Shown here: positions 30,101 to 45,100 of the stretch, piece after piece | How the letters are laid out: each line of letters begins with the position of its first letter | How positions within the stretch are numbered: the stretch's first letter is position 1 | Assembly (NCBI GenBank): GCA_024803745.1 | Contig: JANJXV010000037.1 | Location: 1,487,001 to 1,551,000, forward strand | Direction: 5' to 3' | DNA: 64,000 bases | Source: Megascapheus bottae | Taxonomy: Eukaryota; Chordata; Mammalia; Rodentia; Geomyidae | Translations under genes and position numbers: made by a program | The notes under the pieces: generated by a model | What the model saw: the letters and a program-made list of their open reading frames with translations, nothing else | The model's database searches: none | What the model was told of the DNA's origin: nothing

Positions 30101-33100
30101 ATTTGAGACTATAGATACCTTTGAACTGGTAGCAGGCACGTAGGAGCTGTGGATTCAGAATGAACCTAATATGTAGTGAAGTCAAGTCTACCAATGACCA
30201 AACAATGTGCGGCTACAAGTCAGTTGTGATCTTTTGCCGAAGGTCCCTGGATACATGGACAGATGCATGCTTTCTAAAGTTATACTTTTATCAAATTCCA
30301 ACATAAGAGGGTATTAGGAAATCTCAGACTTTACAAAATGACTCTTTGAACTAAAACCAACCACTGAAAATTCCCAGGACTCTAGGAAGTAAACTTGGGA
30401 ATGGGAGGAAGATGACTTTACCTGTCTGCTCCTGTACAGACTTTAATACAATGTTTACAAACACTCTGGGGTCCTCTCCCAGCTTGATCTGGTTTCTGAT
30501 GGCAAAAAGTAAGTCCAGGCTTACTAGCAACTTGTTTCCCACATTGAACAGACCTGGGGGTTAAAAAGAGGAAACAACGATTTCACTGTAACATCTTTCA
30601 CAATAAGAATAACAACAAAAATCAAAAGGCAAATTAAATGCATATCAATGTAATAGTTAATATATGAGCTGGGCTTGGTGGCTCACGCCTATAATCCTAG
30701 CTACTCAGGAGACTGAGATCTGAGGATCACAGTTCAAAGCCAGCCTGGACCCTAAAGCTTATGAGACTATTAACTCCAATTAACCACTAGAAAACAGGAA
30801 GTGGTGCTCAGACTCAAGGGGTAGGGTGGTAGCCTTGAGCAGAGCTCAGGGACAACGCCCAAGCCCAGAGGTCAAGCCCTACGACTGAAAGTTAATATGT
30901 GGTACATTCATAAAACAGAAAATTACTGAAATAACATGCAGTACATTGTTTTGATTTTTTTTTCCCAGTAAAAAAGAAAGAAAAGAAAAAGAAATTCCCC
31001 AGACATAGCCCTCAGGACTAAAGGCACTGTTCTTTCTCTTATTTGTCATACAGCAAGAACACAGGGAAGGGTCAGGAGATCCTTTAGCCCAGAAAAGTAT
31101 GGGAACATAACAAAAACCTCTAAAAGCCCCCTATAACAACTCTAAGAATAAAACAAATTTAAATGTAGTAACTTAAAGCAAATAAAGGGTGATTAAATTT
31201 ATAGGAAATATAACACACTGCTGGGTACAGTGGCTCATGCCTGTAATCTTAGCTATTCAGGAGGCTGAGATCTGAGGATCACCATTCAAAGCCAGCCCAG
31301 GCACTAAAGACCATGAAACTCTTTTTTTTTGCCAGTCTTGGGCTTGAGCTCAGGGCCTGAGCACTGTCCTTGGACTTTCTCAAGGCTAGAGCTCTACCAC
31401 TTGAGCCTCAGCACCACTTCCAGCTTTTTTCTATGTATGTGGTACCGAGGAATCGAACCCGGGTCTTCATGCATGCTAGGCAAGCACTTTAACCACTAGG
31501 CCAAACTCCCAGGCCGACCATGAAACTCTTATCTCCAATTAACCACTAGAAAACTGGAAGTGGCGCTAAGGCTCAAGGAGTAAGGCAGTAGCCTTGAGCT
31601 GCAGTGCTCATGGACAACACCCAGGCTCAGGGGGTGTAGCCTTGAGCTGAAGAGCCCAAGGACAGAACCCAGACCCAGAGTTCAGACCCATGATCAGAAA
31701 AAAAATTTAAAAAAAGGAAATATAACACACATATTCATGAGATCAAATTCTAAAATATGTTCCCAGTAAAATAAGGCATAGAGGAGTCTTTTTAAACATG
31801 ATAACCAAGGTTGAAATAAACATCAAATGTCTAATACACAAATATTTAAACAGGCTGCTACAAATTAAAAAGTCAACAAAGAATCCATTGTGTATAATGT
31901 TAACCAACACAATAATAGTTAAATGATGGTAAATGCATAAAATACAAAATCATATATGTATATGTAAAAAGAACAAAGGAGACCCATGTGTTTTATTTTG
32001 TTGTTTCCAAAATCAAATTTACCATACATAAACTAGGAAAAAAAAAATTGGCCCCCATTCCTTCCCCCAAAAAACAACAGCAAAAGAAAAAGGCAGACAG
32101 TGAACATCTGTGGCCCTTGTTGGAAGGATAGAGATTGGGAGGATCACAGTTCAAGAGTGGCCCAGGCAAAAAAATGCTAACACAGACAGAACAGACACAC
32201 ATGCATATGGACACAAAAAGGAAAAAAAAGACCTATTTTATTCAAAGTTTCTAATTATTTCAGTCTATGGTATAAAATCAATGAAATTTTCTATTTCATA
32301 CACTTCCATTGTACCAGTTTCTTGTGAATATTCTTCATGTATTATTGTATTTTGACACAAATAACAGCCAACTATGTATCCATACTGTTCCACATTTTGC
32401 TTTTTTACTTAATGATATAACTTGAGAATTATTCCATATCAATACAAAAAAACCCCAAAAGTTAGCAAGCCTCTAGCACAACAAAAAAGCTGGGCACACC
32501 TGTTATTCCAGCTATGCAGGAAGCCCATTTAAGAGTCCATACCAGGTAAAACAAAAAAGTGTCCAAAAGAAAGAATTTAGGATTTAAAGATTTAACTATA
32601 ACTAGGACTGTATTATACAAATGATTATGTATTTCTCTTTATGTAGTATCTCTTTACAAATGATCATGTATTTCTCTACTGGTTAGTACAGATGTCCATG
32701 ATAGACTGCTAAATTTAAAAAGGACATTCCCAAATCATCACAGCACAACCTACTTTTGTTCAAAACACTAGAAACTGATAAATGCTTTCATAATTCCTTA
32801 TAGTCTGTACATATGAATACACATATCTGCAAGAGAGCAAAATATCAAGTGCTTATGTCATGGAAACAAACTTTTGGTGTCTTTCTAGTTTGCTTTTCAG
32901 AAGGATCTTGTGCCTTTTTTTTTTGGCCTTTGCTGGCTTTGGACCAACATACTCCTAATTCTGCTTCTCAAGCAGCTGGAACTGAACACCATCACACCTG
33001 GCTGTTACTTTTAAACTAAGTCTTATTGTAAAGATTCTACCATTTGAGGGACAAGTGTCATCTCCTGGGACTGAGATGCTCAGAAGATTCTTCTTCACAA

Positions 33101-36100
33101 GCCCCACTGAGAACAGATCCAATATACGAAAGTGGCTCAGGTGAAAGTGGTTCTCAAGACTGCATTTAGGTACTTGAGGGTAGAAAAGGCTGGAACCTAC
33201 CTGTGTAGATGTCCATAAAGCTGTGCAGGGCCAAACAATGGGGATTCAGACACATCTTCACCTGGGCAGTCACCACTTGCAGTCGGCTAGCTGTCAGTAG
33301 CCAGCACTCCTGGGGACCAGCCAAGGAGCTAGTATTGAAAACATCACAATAAAAACCAGAAGGGAAGTCAGTCTTTTTTCTTTTTTTTTTTGCCAGTCCT
33401 GGGCTTGAGCTCAGGGCCTAAGCACTGTCCTTGGACTTTCTCAAGGCTAGAGCTCTACCACTTGAGCCTCAGCACCACTTCCAGCTTTTTTTTCTCCTCT
33501 ATATATGTGGTACTGAGGAATTGAACCCAGGTCTTGGTGCATGCTAGGCAAGCACTCTACCACTAGGCCAAATTCTCAGCCCTGGGAAGTCAGTCTTTAT
33601 ATAGGTCTTAAGTTCAGTAATCAGTGACATTAAGGATACTGATTAGGATCGTGATTCTCAAAATTTCACATAGGTAAAAAGTACTGGAGCTTGCATATTA
33701 AGTTTTTCAAGGTGGATGTTTCTACATTGGTGAAATCTAGCCTATGAAGTCTTCCTCTATAATTAATATAACTCGCAAGGTAGCCAATCAGTTCACCGGT
33801 TCCGCTGAGGACTCAAATTCAAACAAGGTATTAGGAAGTTCCAATGTAATCTAGATTCTAAGCTGATAACTTTCAGTTATTTTCAATATAAATGACATGA
33901 CAAGCCGGATGCCAGTGGTCATGCCTTTAATCCTAGATACTCAAGAAGCTGAGATCTGAGGACAGAGGTTCAAAAGCCAGCCTGGACAGCAAAGTTCATG
34001 AGACTGTTATCTCAAATTAACCGTCAAAAAACCAGATGTGGAGCTATGATTCAAGTGGCAGAGTGCTTAGCCTTGAGCAAACCAACAAGTTCAGGGACAC
34101 ACATGTGCATGCATACAAACAACAACAACAATAATAATTAATGATTATTTTACCCAAATAGGAAGACAAAGAAAGCTTAAGGAAAGCAGAAAAGAATGCC
34201 TTCTAAATGTAATAGGGTTTTTGTTTTTGTTTCATTCCTGGTCCTGGGCTCTATCCCTGAGCCTCTCTGTGCACCAGCCTAAGGCTCTACCACTTGAACC
34301 AAAGTGCTACTTCTGGCCTTTTCTGTTTGAGGTACAGAGGAATCAAACCCAGGGCCTCATGCATGCTAAGTAAGCACTCTCCCACCAAGCCATGCTCCCA
34401 GCATCTACAGGTTATTACTTTGAAGCTGTCTGAAGAAAGGTTAATAGAGCTATTTGGGATAGGGCAGCTAGGGATAAAATAAAGGGGTGCTTACTTTTTC
34501 CCCCCTTTCAATAATGGGCTGTTACAGAGAAGGCACTGCGTGGATGGAAACTCATAATAATTCGACCAAGAGGTTTGCTCGATGGTGACTGTCTCCTCAC
34601 TCACGTTGGACAGGATAAGTCGAGAGCTGTTGAGTTCATGAATCAAGGCAAAGACCTCAGTCAGCTCTGATTCATTCTCAGGAATCTGCAGGACCTTGCG
34701 CAGTAGCTGTAGTGTGGACTGTCGCTGGATCTCTCTCTGGGCCATGCTCAGGGGCTCTGTGGCACTTGGCACTTCTGAGAGTGGTGAACTTGCTTCCTGG
34801 AAAAAAAGAAGATCAAACACCAAGCACTTGGAGGCAGAGAGCCAGCCCCAGGCTAAAATCATGTGCATAGAGCAGATACAGGTCCCTGACTGAGGGTTGG
34901 GAGAAGGGAGTTCTATCAGTTCAGCTAATAATGGCTATGTGACTAAAGGCTGATGTTTTTCTAACTGTAAAAAGACAGGATTACACATAGCTTATATTAA
35001 GTGATTCAATCTTTCCTTCCTATACATTAGCAAGGTAACAAGCCTGATTTATATTTCTGGAGATGCTACTACTAGCTATACAGGCTAAGCAATCTATTTG
35101 ATCGTTCTAAGTCTTCCTTAATTTCCTTATCTATGAAATGGAGGAAAAATACTAGTAACCTTCCAGAGCTATTTATGGATTAAATGAGATACTGGAAAGG
35201 AATGAGCACAGTATCTTTGATTCAGTGAAGACTATGAATGGTCCTATTGCCACGTAATAAACAAGTGCCTTTATTGCTTAAAGTATTTGCTTTTAATGCG
35301 TTGTAGGAATTGGTTTAGTGACATGTCTGAGATTTCTAGGAGTAAGTTTTGAATTACTCAGAACCAGTTATTCTCAAGTAGATCTCTTCATGGCTTCTCT
35401 TAGATCCTTTGTGCCAATGCAGCATGAATGACTTCCTCTTCTGTGTTCACTAAGTATGTGTGTGTCCTTTACTGTAGAATGTATCATCTCATGATTGCTA
35501 AATCACTGCCCTGACTATTAAGTAGGATCCCCATTTACTTTTTTATTCCTTGAACCAGCAAAAAGCTGGGGTTCACAAAGATGCAGACTCATATTTACCA
35601 GATATATCATACATTGTTTGGTAGAGAATAACTGCTTAACAAATTTTCTTTATTATAATCCTTATCTGTCTGTAGTAACTGGTTACTTGTCTCTTCTACT
35701 AGACTGTAAGCTGCCCATAGGAAGAAGCCATGTCCTATTCATCTCTGAGGGCCTGGCCTACAGAAGATGAATATTTAATATATGCTAGCTGAAAGAATGA
35801 ATTAATGGCCACCAGAGGCAACTAACACAGAATGGGCTGCTTGGAGTATGTGCTCCCAGCACATGTGACTACATTGCGGCAAAAGGTGGGAAGATCATGT
35901 GGCAATACTATCATTTGGTTCCTTTATTAGAGATTTGTAAACTTAATTATAACAGAAAAATTATAGAAGGGGGGTTTAGCCTAGACGTAGAGTACTTGCC
36001 TAGCATGCACAAAGACCTGGGTTCAATTCCTCAGTACTACATACATACAAAAAGCCAGAAGTGGTGCTGTGGCTCAAGTGGTAGAGCTCTAGCCTTGAGA

Positions 36101-39100
36101 AAGCCCAAGGACAGTGCTCAGGCCCTGAGTCCAAGCCCCAGGACTAGCAAAAAGAAAAAGAAAAAGAAAAGGTAGAAGGAATATATTGCCACCAGGGGGT
36201 CCCAAAAGGCAATAATACTTACACACAAAGGTCCTAGTTTTCTGACTAATTTTATTTACTTATTTTTTGTTGCCGATGGGGCTTGATTGAACTCTGGGCC
36301 TGGGCACTGTCCCTGAGCTATTCAGCTCAAGGACAGTGCTCTACCACTTGAGCCACAGAACCGCTTCTGGTTTACTGTTCGAGATCAGAGTCTCATGGAC
36401 TTTCAAGCCAGGCTGGCTTTGAACTGCGATCCTCAGAGCTCAGCCTCTTTAGTAACTAGGATTTCAGGCGTGAGCCACCAGTGCCTGGCTCAGTTTTATT
36501 TTTTGTAGAACAATAATTATTTCTCTGAACTTTATGAGATTGGGGGGTGAAGGAAGGTCTAATGATAAGGGCAAATGTGAAGGTGATAATACAATGGGTA
36601 GCTATTGGTTAACTGAAGACAGACATATAGAGTAAGACATAAAATCAACTGGCAAGGGCTGGGATTGTGGCCCAGTGGTAGACTGCTCACCTAACATGCA
36701 CGAAGCCTTGGGTTCAATTCCTCAGTATCATATATTAGAAGTGGCACTGTGGCTCAAGTGGCAGAGTGCTAACCTTGAGCCAAAAGTATCCAGGGACAGT
36801 GCTGAGCCCCAGGACTAGGGGAAAAAAATAATAAACTGGCAAGAAAAGGTTCTTAAACAATGATTTTTTTAACCTAAAAAGTCACTTCATTCATCTTATA
36901 CCTAGAAAGCAATACCCATTTCTATACTGCAAACCACACCAAAAGTCAAGGTGACGCAGAAAAGGAATGGAATGCTCAGAGCACCTACCTACACAGAACT
37001 CAATTCCATCCTCTCATTACAGATCCACTCAGTATATGTGAACTCCAGAGTTAGAAGGTATGAGGGAAAGAGATATTCCTGCCTAGAAGAGATTATGGTT
37101 TCCAAGGGAGTTAAGAGAAGCAGTCAGAATAATGCGATCACTGCTTTGAGAAGAAAAGCACAAAGAATGTATGGTGAATCCAGGAAGAAAGCTTACTTTG
37201 GGCCTAAGGCAGCAGAGTGAGCAAGAGAATATAATGAAGATCAGGGGTTTGCAGACTCCCTGAAGCTTAATTCTGAGCATTCTCTAGGGCTTCTGGTTCC
37301 CAGAGTAAAATGTCCAGATCTAACCAAATTTTTCTGCCTTTTACTAATGGGAGGGCCAATCTAACTCATGGTCACTCTTAGCCAAGTCTACCCCTACATT
37401 TTAGTTCCATTTCCCTTTCTTACATGATAACTAGAAAATACCCACTCAAGTATGTAAATAGGTTGGGGACCAGGAAGTCACACCATCAGAGAGAATCCTC
37501 TCCATATGCAAAGAAAACCTGAGGCTTGAACCACTTCTCCAAATCTCTAGTTTCATCTACTAATTAATAAGTGTAAGTCTTTCTCCCAAAATCACCTTCC
37601 TTTAAGGCCTTTTACCAATTAGTGGGATCCTACTGCATAAAGATCAAATACCCCCTTAGTTCAACTTCTTCACATACCTTCCTAGCTAAATAGAACATTT
37701 GTGGCCAGGCCTGTTCTAGGAGACAATGTCTCCCCATAGGCAGATTAATAGTAGTTGTCTTCTTATCCCCACTGTAGTCATCACATTCACTTAAAAATGC
37801 TGTCACTTTACTGTTTAACTGACAAACTCATGAATGGGACTGGGAATGTAGCTCAGCGATTGCCTAGCATTATCAAATCCTGGTATTCATCTCCAGAGCC
37901 ACAAATCCTTCCTCAATCATGTCTGGAAGTATATCTACGAAATCTGAAAATGTCTGTATTTCCTGATTTTTTTTTTAAAGTCAGAAAGGACCAAGTAAAA
38001 TATATATTACTATCCAAGTAGCTTGGCCTATCTTCAGACAGAAGGCTTGCCAAGAGTGCTAGAAGTAAAGTTTTATGATTAGCAATGATCTTTGTAAGGA
38101 ATCTGGTGAAAAATAGTCTACAAAGTCTTGGGGCTGGCATTCTCTTTATGTAAGGAACAAATCAAATTACACATCTTGTGTCAGACTTCTGAATAAAGAG
38201 GATACAACATTTTCATCTTTTTTTTTTTAAACTGTCTGGGCTGGTCCTGGGAGATGAAAGTACATGACTGCTTTGACTTGAATGTGCCCTCCAAATTTCA
38301 AGTGTTGAAACTGAATTCTCCAAGTTACACCTTATAATAATTTGAGAGTAGACTTTGGGGAGTTGACTGGGTTCCAAAGGTTCTGTCTTCATGAATTGAT
38401 TTTTAAAGAATTATAACATGAGTTCTTTGTTACAGAAGCTCTCTGGTCTCCATGCTTTCTTATATCATATCTTCCTCCAAGTTATGATACAACAAGAAGG
38501 CTTCACTAGATACTGAGGAGATAGATAACAGCACTGTGATGTTAAAAAATCTGCAGAACTGATAACTACATAATAAGCCCCCATCTTTTGTAAAAGTACC
38601 CAGCCTCAGATATCCTGTAATAGCAACAGAAAATGGACTAAGACACTCATGAAGCCCTCAAACTGGCAATAAGGACAAGACCTAGAGAGAGGTTTAGAAT
38701 ATAGAACTCAGTTCTAGTCTTGAAGTTCTAACTACTAATCATATATTTTAAATATCCTTTTTTATTTCTTCTAAAACAAGTTCACAAACAATGCTAGGGG
38801 ATATATTTGGGGAAAGAACTCACAAGAGCCTTGGTGCTTTTCTCCGTCCTGTCTTTGGCTAGATTAAAACCACAGCTGGGACAAATCCGAGGCTTGTGCC
38901 GGTTAGTGTAGACATAGCTACAAGAGGGATTCTTGCACTTTCCTCGGCCTCTTGATGTAGCCAGGCCCAAATCCTAAAAAAATAACATTGTTGCTCAATT
39001 AACTCCTACTACTTTCCTAATCACAAGGCACACAAACAAGTGTCTAAGAATCACTGCACACTGGCCTTGAACTTCTGAGACTGCAGAGTATAGCTACATA

Positions 39101-42100
39101 ATCACACTTACTCAATAAAACATCTTTTTTTTTTGAATGAAAGACCCTCTCTAAACCTATCTGCCATTACCAGGTGATGTTCTTTCCAAATCTGTCTACC
39201 CTACTCAAATCAGCTAGAGAATCTACCTAAGGGTCAACAGAACTAGAAAAGGTTAAGTGACAAAAACTTTAAACTCAAAAGTACCTAAACCAATACAGAA
39301 TTTTGTAGATGGTGAAACCAGATCAGAGAAAGATAGTGTCTTAACCACTCATAATGACATGCTTGCAAGAGCGGAAACTTTTTTTTTGGTTGGTCATGCG
39401 ACTTGAACTCTGGGCCTGGGAGCTGTCCCTGAGCTCTTCAGCTCAAGGCAACCTACCACCCTACCACCCCTTGAGCCACAGCACCACTTCTGGTCTTCTT
39501 GCGGTTAATTGGAGAAAACAGTCTCATAGACTTTTGTGCCTGGGATGGCTCTGAACAGAGATCCTGAGATCTTAGCCTCCAGGAGTGAGCCACCGGCATC
39601 TAGTTCTGAAACTATTTTTAGACTAGTGTTTATTCTGTTGTCCCATGCTGCTTTGCCTTGTAAAAGGATGACCCCACAGTCACAATTTATTTAGGAATTC
39701 TAGTATGGATCATATTAAAAATGAATGGGGGGTGAGGAGTCGGGAGTTTGGCCTAGGGGTAGAGTGCTTGCCGAGCATGCACAAAGACCTGGGTTCAATT
39801 GCTCGGTGCCACATACATAGAAAAAGCTAGAAGTGGTGCTGTGGGTCAAGGGGTGGAGCTCTAGCCTTGAGAAAGCCCAAGGACAGTGCTCAGGCACTGA
39901 ACCAGGACTGATAAAAAAAAGGGGGGGGAGTGAGCCGGGAGTTTGGCCTAGTGATAGAGTGCTTGCCTAGCATGCATGAAGACCTGCATTTGATTCCTCG
40001 GCACACATACATAGAAAAAAAGCCAGAAATGGTGCTGAGGCTCAAGTGGTAGAGCTCTAACCTTGAGAAAGTCCAAGGACAGTGCTCAGGCCCTGAGCTC
40101 AAGCCCAGGACTGGCAAAAAAAAAAAAAAAAAAAAATAAAGAATGGGGAAGCTGGGCAGGAAAGTCCATAAAGGTCTTATCTTCACCCAAAAACCAAAAG
40201 AGGAGCTGTGGCTCAAGTGGTCGAACAGAAAAGCTCAGGGATTCTGTTTAAGCCCAGAGTTCAATATCCAGAAAGGGGCAGGGGAGGGCAGGAAGAAAGG
40301 AAAGGAAAAGAAGACTCTTATGGGAAATACTGAGCTAAAAAAAGTCAGGTACTTCCCAGAGCACTTTTCAACCTCTTCAAGATAATTCTTTTGAATATAC
40401 TTATGTTTTAGGGGGGAAATAAATGTAGTATCACTTAAACTTATCTGTACCATGTACTTTCTAACTTCTAAAAATTCCAAATGCTAGTTCTAGACAAGAC
40501 TCTTATGTCTAACCACTGCAATAAGAATATCCGTTTTAGCTAGTCTCTGCTTAACAGCCACTTGGAACCATCCCCTCAAAATCTGCTTTTTCATGTAACA
40601 AATTCACTTAGCAGCTATTTTACAGATGATGGGTCTTCAAACACTTCTGCCTGACCCTAACTCATTACCACTGCCCCCTCTCCCCAAGCCTCTCCCCTAT
40701 GTGACCACAGATTCAAATTTTCTTTTGGTATCAGCCCAATACCACAGCTATATACTTACCAGTGTGACTGTGCAGCTGTACTTATATGGAGGGAATCGAT
40801 CAGGCTTGACCTCTACAACTTTCACCTGAGGTGTCCTGTTATTTGGGCCATTTGGTAGCTGTGGATTAGAACAAGCTATTTAGTGCTACTTTTAACTTCA
40901 GACGAACTCCTAAGGTCCTCTGACCTAAAAAGCATTGAAGGAAATAGTTTATTAAGGGATTTGGTCAAGCTACATCCCTAATGAGATGTCTTCTTACCCT
41001 CACTGTTGTCGTTCCATTCACTTCAAATGCTCTCACCTTATTGCTTAACTGACAAACTCATGAATGGGACTGTCAGGTTCACCTCATCTACTTTCCCACA
41101 CCCTCAACCCTACTTATTGTTTAAAAGCTGTCAATGAGTTTCCTCATGCCATCTTCACCTATAGAAGACTATCCTTATTCTTAATACACAAAGCGCTAGG
41201 AGCAAAAATCCTATGTGACTTACCCTTTACTTACATGTTTATACACATGTACATATGTGAAGGGGAGACATGAATGAACACAAATGATAAAGCAAAATGG
41301 GTTAATATGTTAACCAATGTTTTGGAAGTTTAGATACTATTGCCGTTTTTTTTTTTTTTACCAGTCCTGGGCTTGAGCTCAGGGCCTGAGCACTGTCCTT
41401 GGACTTTCTCAAGGCTAGAGCTCTACCACTTGAGCCTCAGCACCACTTCTGGCTTTTTTTCTATATGTGGTACCGAGGAATCGAACCCGGGTCTTCATGC
41501 ATGCTAGGCAAGCACTTTAACCACTAGGCCAAACTCCCGGCCCCAACTATTGCCGTTTTTATTTTATTATTTATTTACTGCCAGTTCTGGGCTTGGACTC
41601 AGGGCCTGAGCACTGTCCTTGGGTTCTTTTTCTCAAGGTTAGAGCTCTATCACTTGAGCCTCAGCACCATTTCTGGCTTTTTTTCTATGTATGTGGTACT
41701 GAGGAATCGAACCCAGGTCTTCGTGCATGCTAGGCAAGCACTCTACCACTAGGCCAAACTCCCGGCCCTGTTTTTTTTTTTATTGTGCTTTCTAAATTAT
41801 AAATTATTTAAAAATAAGAGGCTTCCCAGGAATGGCAAAAAAAGAAAAAATAAAATAAAGTAGCTATCTTTAAAAAAATAAAAAAGAGGCTTAAAACCTT
41901 TTTATAGTAAATATATTCTCCTTATGAGAATCAGCAACTTAAAAAAATTACTTATGTTAACTTTTTTCCTAGAGGTCTACTAGTCTAAGAATTAATATCT
42001 GGGAGCTAGGAGTGTGGCATTCTAGTGAGAGTGCTTGCCTAGCATGCATGTAAGCCCTGGGTTCAATTCATCAGTACCACATACACAAAAAAAGCTGGAA

Positions 42101-45100
42101 GTGGTACTGTGGCTCAAGTGGTAGAGAGCAAGCCTTGAGAATGCCCAAGCACAATGCCCAGGCTCTGTGTTCAAGACCCAGGACTGGCCAAAAAAAAAAA
42201 AAAAAATCTATCTAGAGGTCTGCCTTCTGCCTATGGCTTTGATATATTAAATATAAATGATCAGAACTTCAAGAAGCTGGGAGTGGGTCTTACCTTCACT
42301 TCACCAGTGCTAGACGGCTGTTGGATGGGCTGGCCTAGCTGTTTCAATGTGCTCGGCTTCAGGCCACAAGTCCTCATGGAGGAAGTCTTATCTGTAAGAA
42401 ACAAACTGGTGATCAAAATGTATTTGGTTTCCCTATCTTTCCTCTTCTTCCTTACTCCTTTCCCCATTCCCACAGGACAGTCTCTCCTGAGGTCTGAATC
42501 AGCCCTTACCACTCAAGGGAAAGGTCTGCCTGGCCCTGGGCAGTCCCACGCTGCTACCTCGCCCCACAGTGGCTGGGGCTGGCAGAATGGCTCTCATGGG
42601 TCTTGCTGCAGCCAGTAATGAGGGCTTGCCCCGTGCTCTGCCTTTAAGCTCTGTAGCTCTGGGCCCAGTGCTGAGAAGGTCAACTCTGAAAAAAAAAAAA
42701 AAAAACAAGACAGAAATCTTCTGGAGGTGCTGGACCAAATGGATGAAAACTAAAGTGCAATTTCCAAACAGTCCTTTATTAGGAGAAAGTACAGTGGTTA
42801 CACTATTGGTTTTGCACACTATTGGTTCTAAGTCCAATTAGAACCATTACATATCTTTATGACTCTCGCAAGTAATCTCACTCCTCTGTTAATGGGGAAG
42901 AAACTACTTACACTCTGAGGTTATTACAAACATACAAAGTGCACAGTGTGAAGTACCAATAAACATTATAATTATAGCATCTAATTTTCCTCTAATTACA
43001 GCAAGTGTTCAAAGTGTATCAGGTTCCCATACAAGCTTAGAGACCCTGGAGAACAATGTTTAAATGTTTTCATCTCACCAGTCCCAATGTTTATGTTTTC
43101 ATCTCACCAGTGTAAATGTTTATGCTTTCATCTCACCAGTGTAAATACCATGGAAGGACTCTATAAATGTTTGTTAAAGTGATGCACATGTCATGAACAA
43201 AAGGTCTAAAGTCCACAACTTCATCCAAGGATAGTAGATCATTTCCAAAGTATAATTCTTTAAACAAAGATTTAGAAGTACATGTTTTGCAGGAAAAAAA
43301 TACACAAACATGTATGTTTATATATGCTTAAAATTATCTCTAGAAATAAGAAACTTGGAAATACAAATTGATTCTGGGAAATGGATGGGTGGAAGGGAAC
43401 TTCGAAAAATTATTAGCGCTGGGCGCAGTGGCTCACTCCTGTAATCCTAGCTATTCAGGAGGCTGAGATCTGAGGACCAAGGTTCAAAGCCAGCCCAGGC
43501 ACAAAAGGACCTGAGACTCTTATCTCCAATTTACCTCTAGAAAACGGGAAGAGGGGCTTGGCTCAAGGGTAGGGCGGTAACCTTGAGCTGAAGAGCTCAA
43601 GGACAGCGTCCAGGCTGAGTTTGTTCAAGCCCCATGATCCACCTCACCCAAAAAATTATTAGCATACATTAGTTGTAAAAATGTGAAAAAAGGGGAGTTC
43701 ATTGTAACATTTCCACAAATGTATTCCAATGATTCCAATCAATCTCAATCCTCTATTACTTATTTCCCTTCCCAACATAACTTTAACTGGCCTCATTGTT
43801 CTATTTTCATATTTGCCAACAAACTATTTCAACCATATTCATCTTCCTGTATTCATTAGCCCAAACCCCTCCTACTAATTCCCACATCCCTCATAGAGCC
43901 TCTTCTACTATTTTCCTCCTGATTAGCCCAATAATATGTATTATAAATTATTTTCCTTAGAAGAGAGTCTCTATTCCCCTCTCTCCCTGGTCCTAAGGGC
44001 TTGAACTCAGGGTCTTGTCTTTATCCCTGGGCTTTTGTGCTTGCTTATAGTTAGCCTGATCCATGGCTCTACTTCCAGCATTTAAAAAAAAAAAAGTACT
44101 TAATTGGGAAAAAGAATCTCACAGACTTCCCTGCCCAGGGCTGGCTTTGAATCATGAACCTCAGATCCTAGGCCTCCTAAGTAACTATGATTTACAAGCA
44201 TAAACCACTGGTGCCCAGCTAGTTATATTCCTTGTACTTTTTTTTGGTCGGTCATGGGGATGTCCTGGGCACTGTTCCTGAGCTCTTCAGCTCAAGGCTA
44301 CCACTCTACCACTTGAGCCACAGCGCCACTTCCGGTTTTCTGGTCGTCAATTAGAGATAAGAGTTTCACAGACTTTAGTGCCCGGGCTGGCTTTGAATTA
44401 CGATCTTCAGATCTCAGCCTCTTGAGTAGCTAGGATTACAGGCATGAACAACGGGCACCCAGCTCCTTGTGCTTTTTGAGGCTGAAACATGTGAATATTA
44501 TTTCCTATTCAACAACAGGACTGAAAAATATAAAATTCATAATATAACCAAACTTGCTACTATCCCAATTTTTGTTCCAGGAGGCTTTCTTATATGTATT
44601 AGAGGATGTTTAGAGCTGCTTTCATCACTTTAAATACCAATGGCAAACCCTTCTACAGTTCTGACAATGAAAAAAATGCCTCTTAAGAATTGCCAAAATG
44701 TCCTCTGAGGGCAAAGTTATTCCCACTTGACAACAACTGACACAAATAAGAACCTTCAATTACAAGAATACAATGATCTTCAAAAAGAGGAATACAATTA
44801 AGTCATTAATAAAAATGGAATCTAGGGGGAAAATAACCCAAACTTAGGCACTCTATGACTTGAGCTACACCTGCAGCATTTTTGCTGGTTAAGTGGAACT
44901 AGAGTCTCACAGACTTTTCTACAACCATCTGGGTTGCCAGGATCATAAGCCATAGGTGCTAGGCTGTTATGATTTTTCAATATCCTTCTCCATTTTTCAG
45001 GAACATGGACGTTAAGAGGCATGCTGTAACTATGTGCAAAGTTAAACAGCAGCCATTCACAACTAGACCTGGGCTGTCCAACCTTTTCTAAAGGACTATT

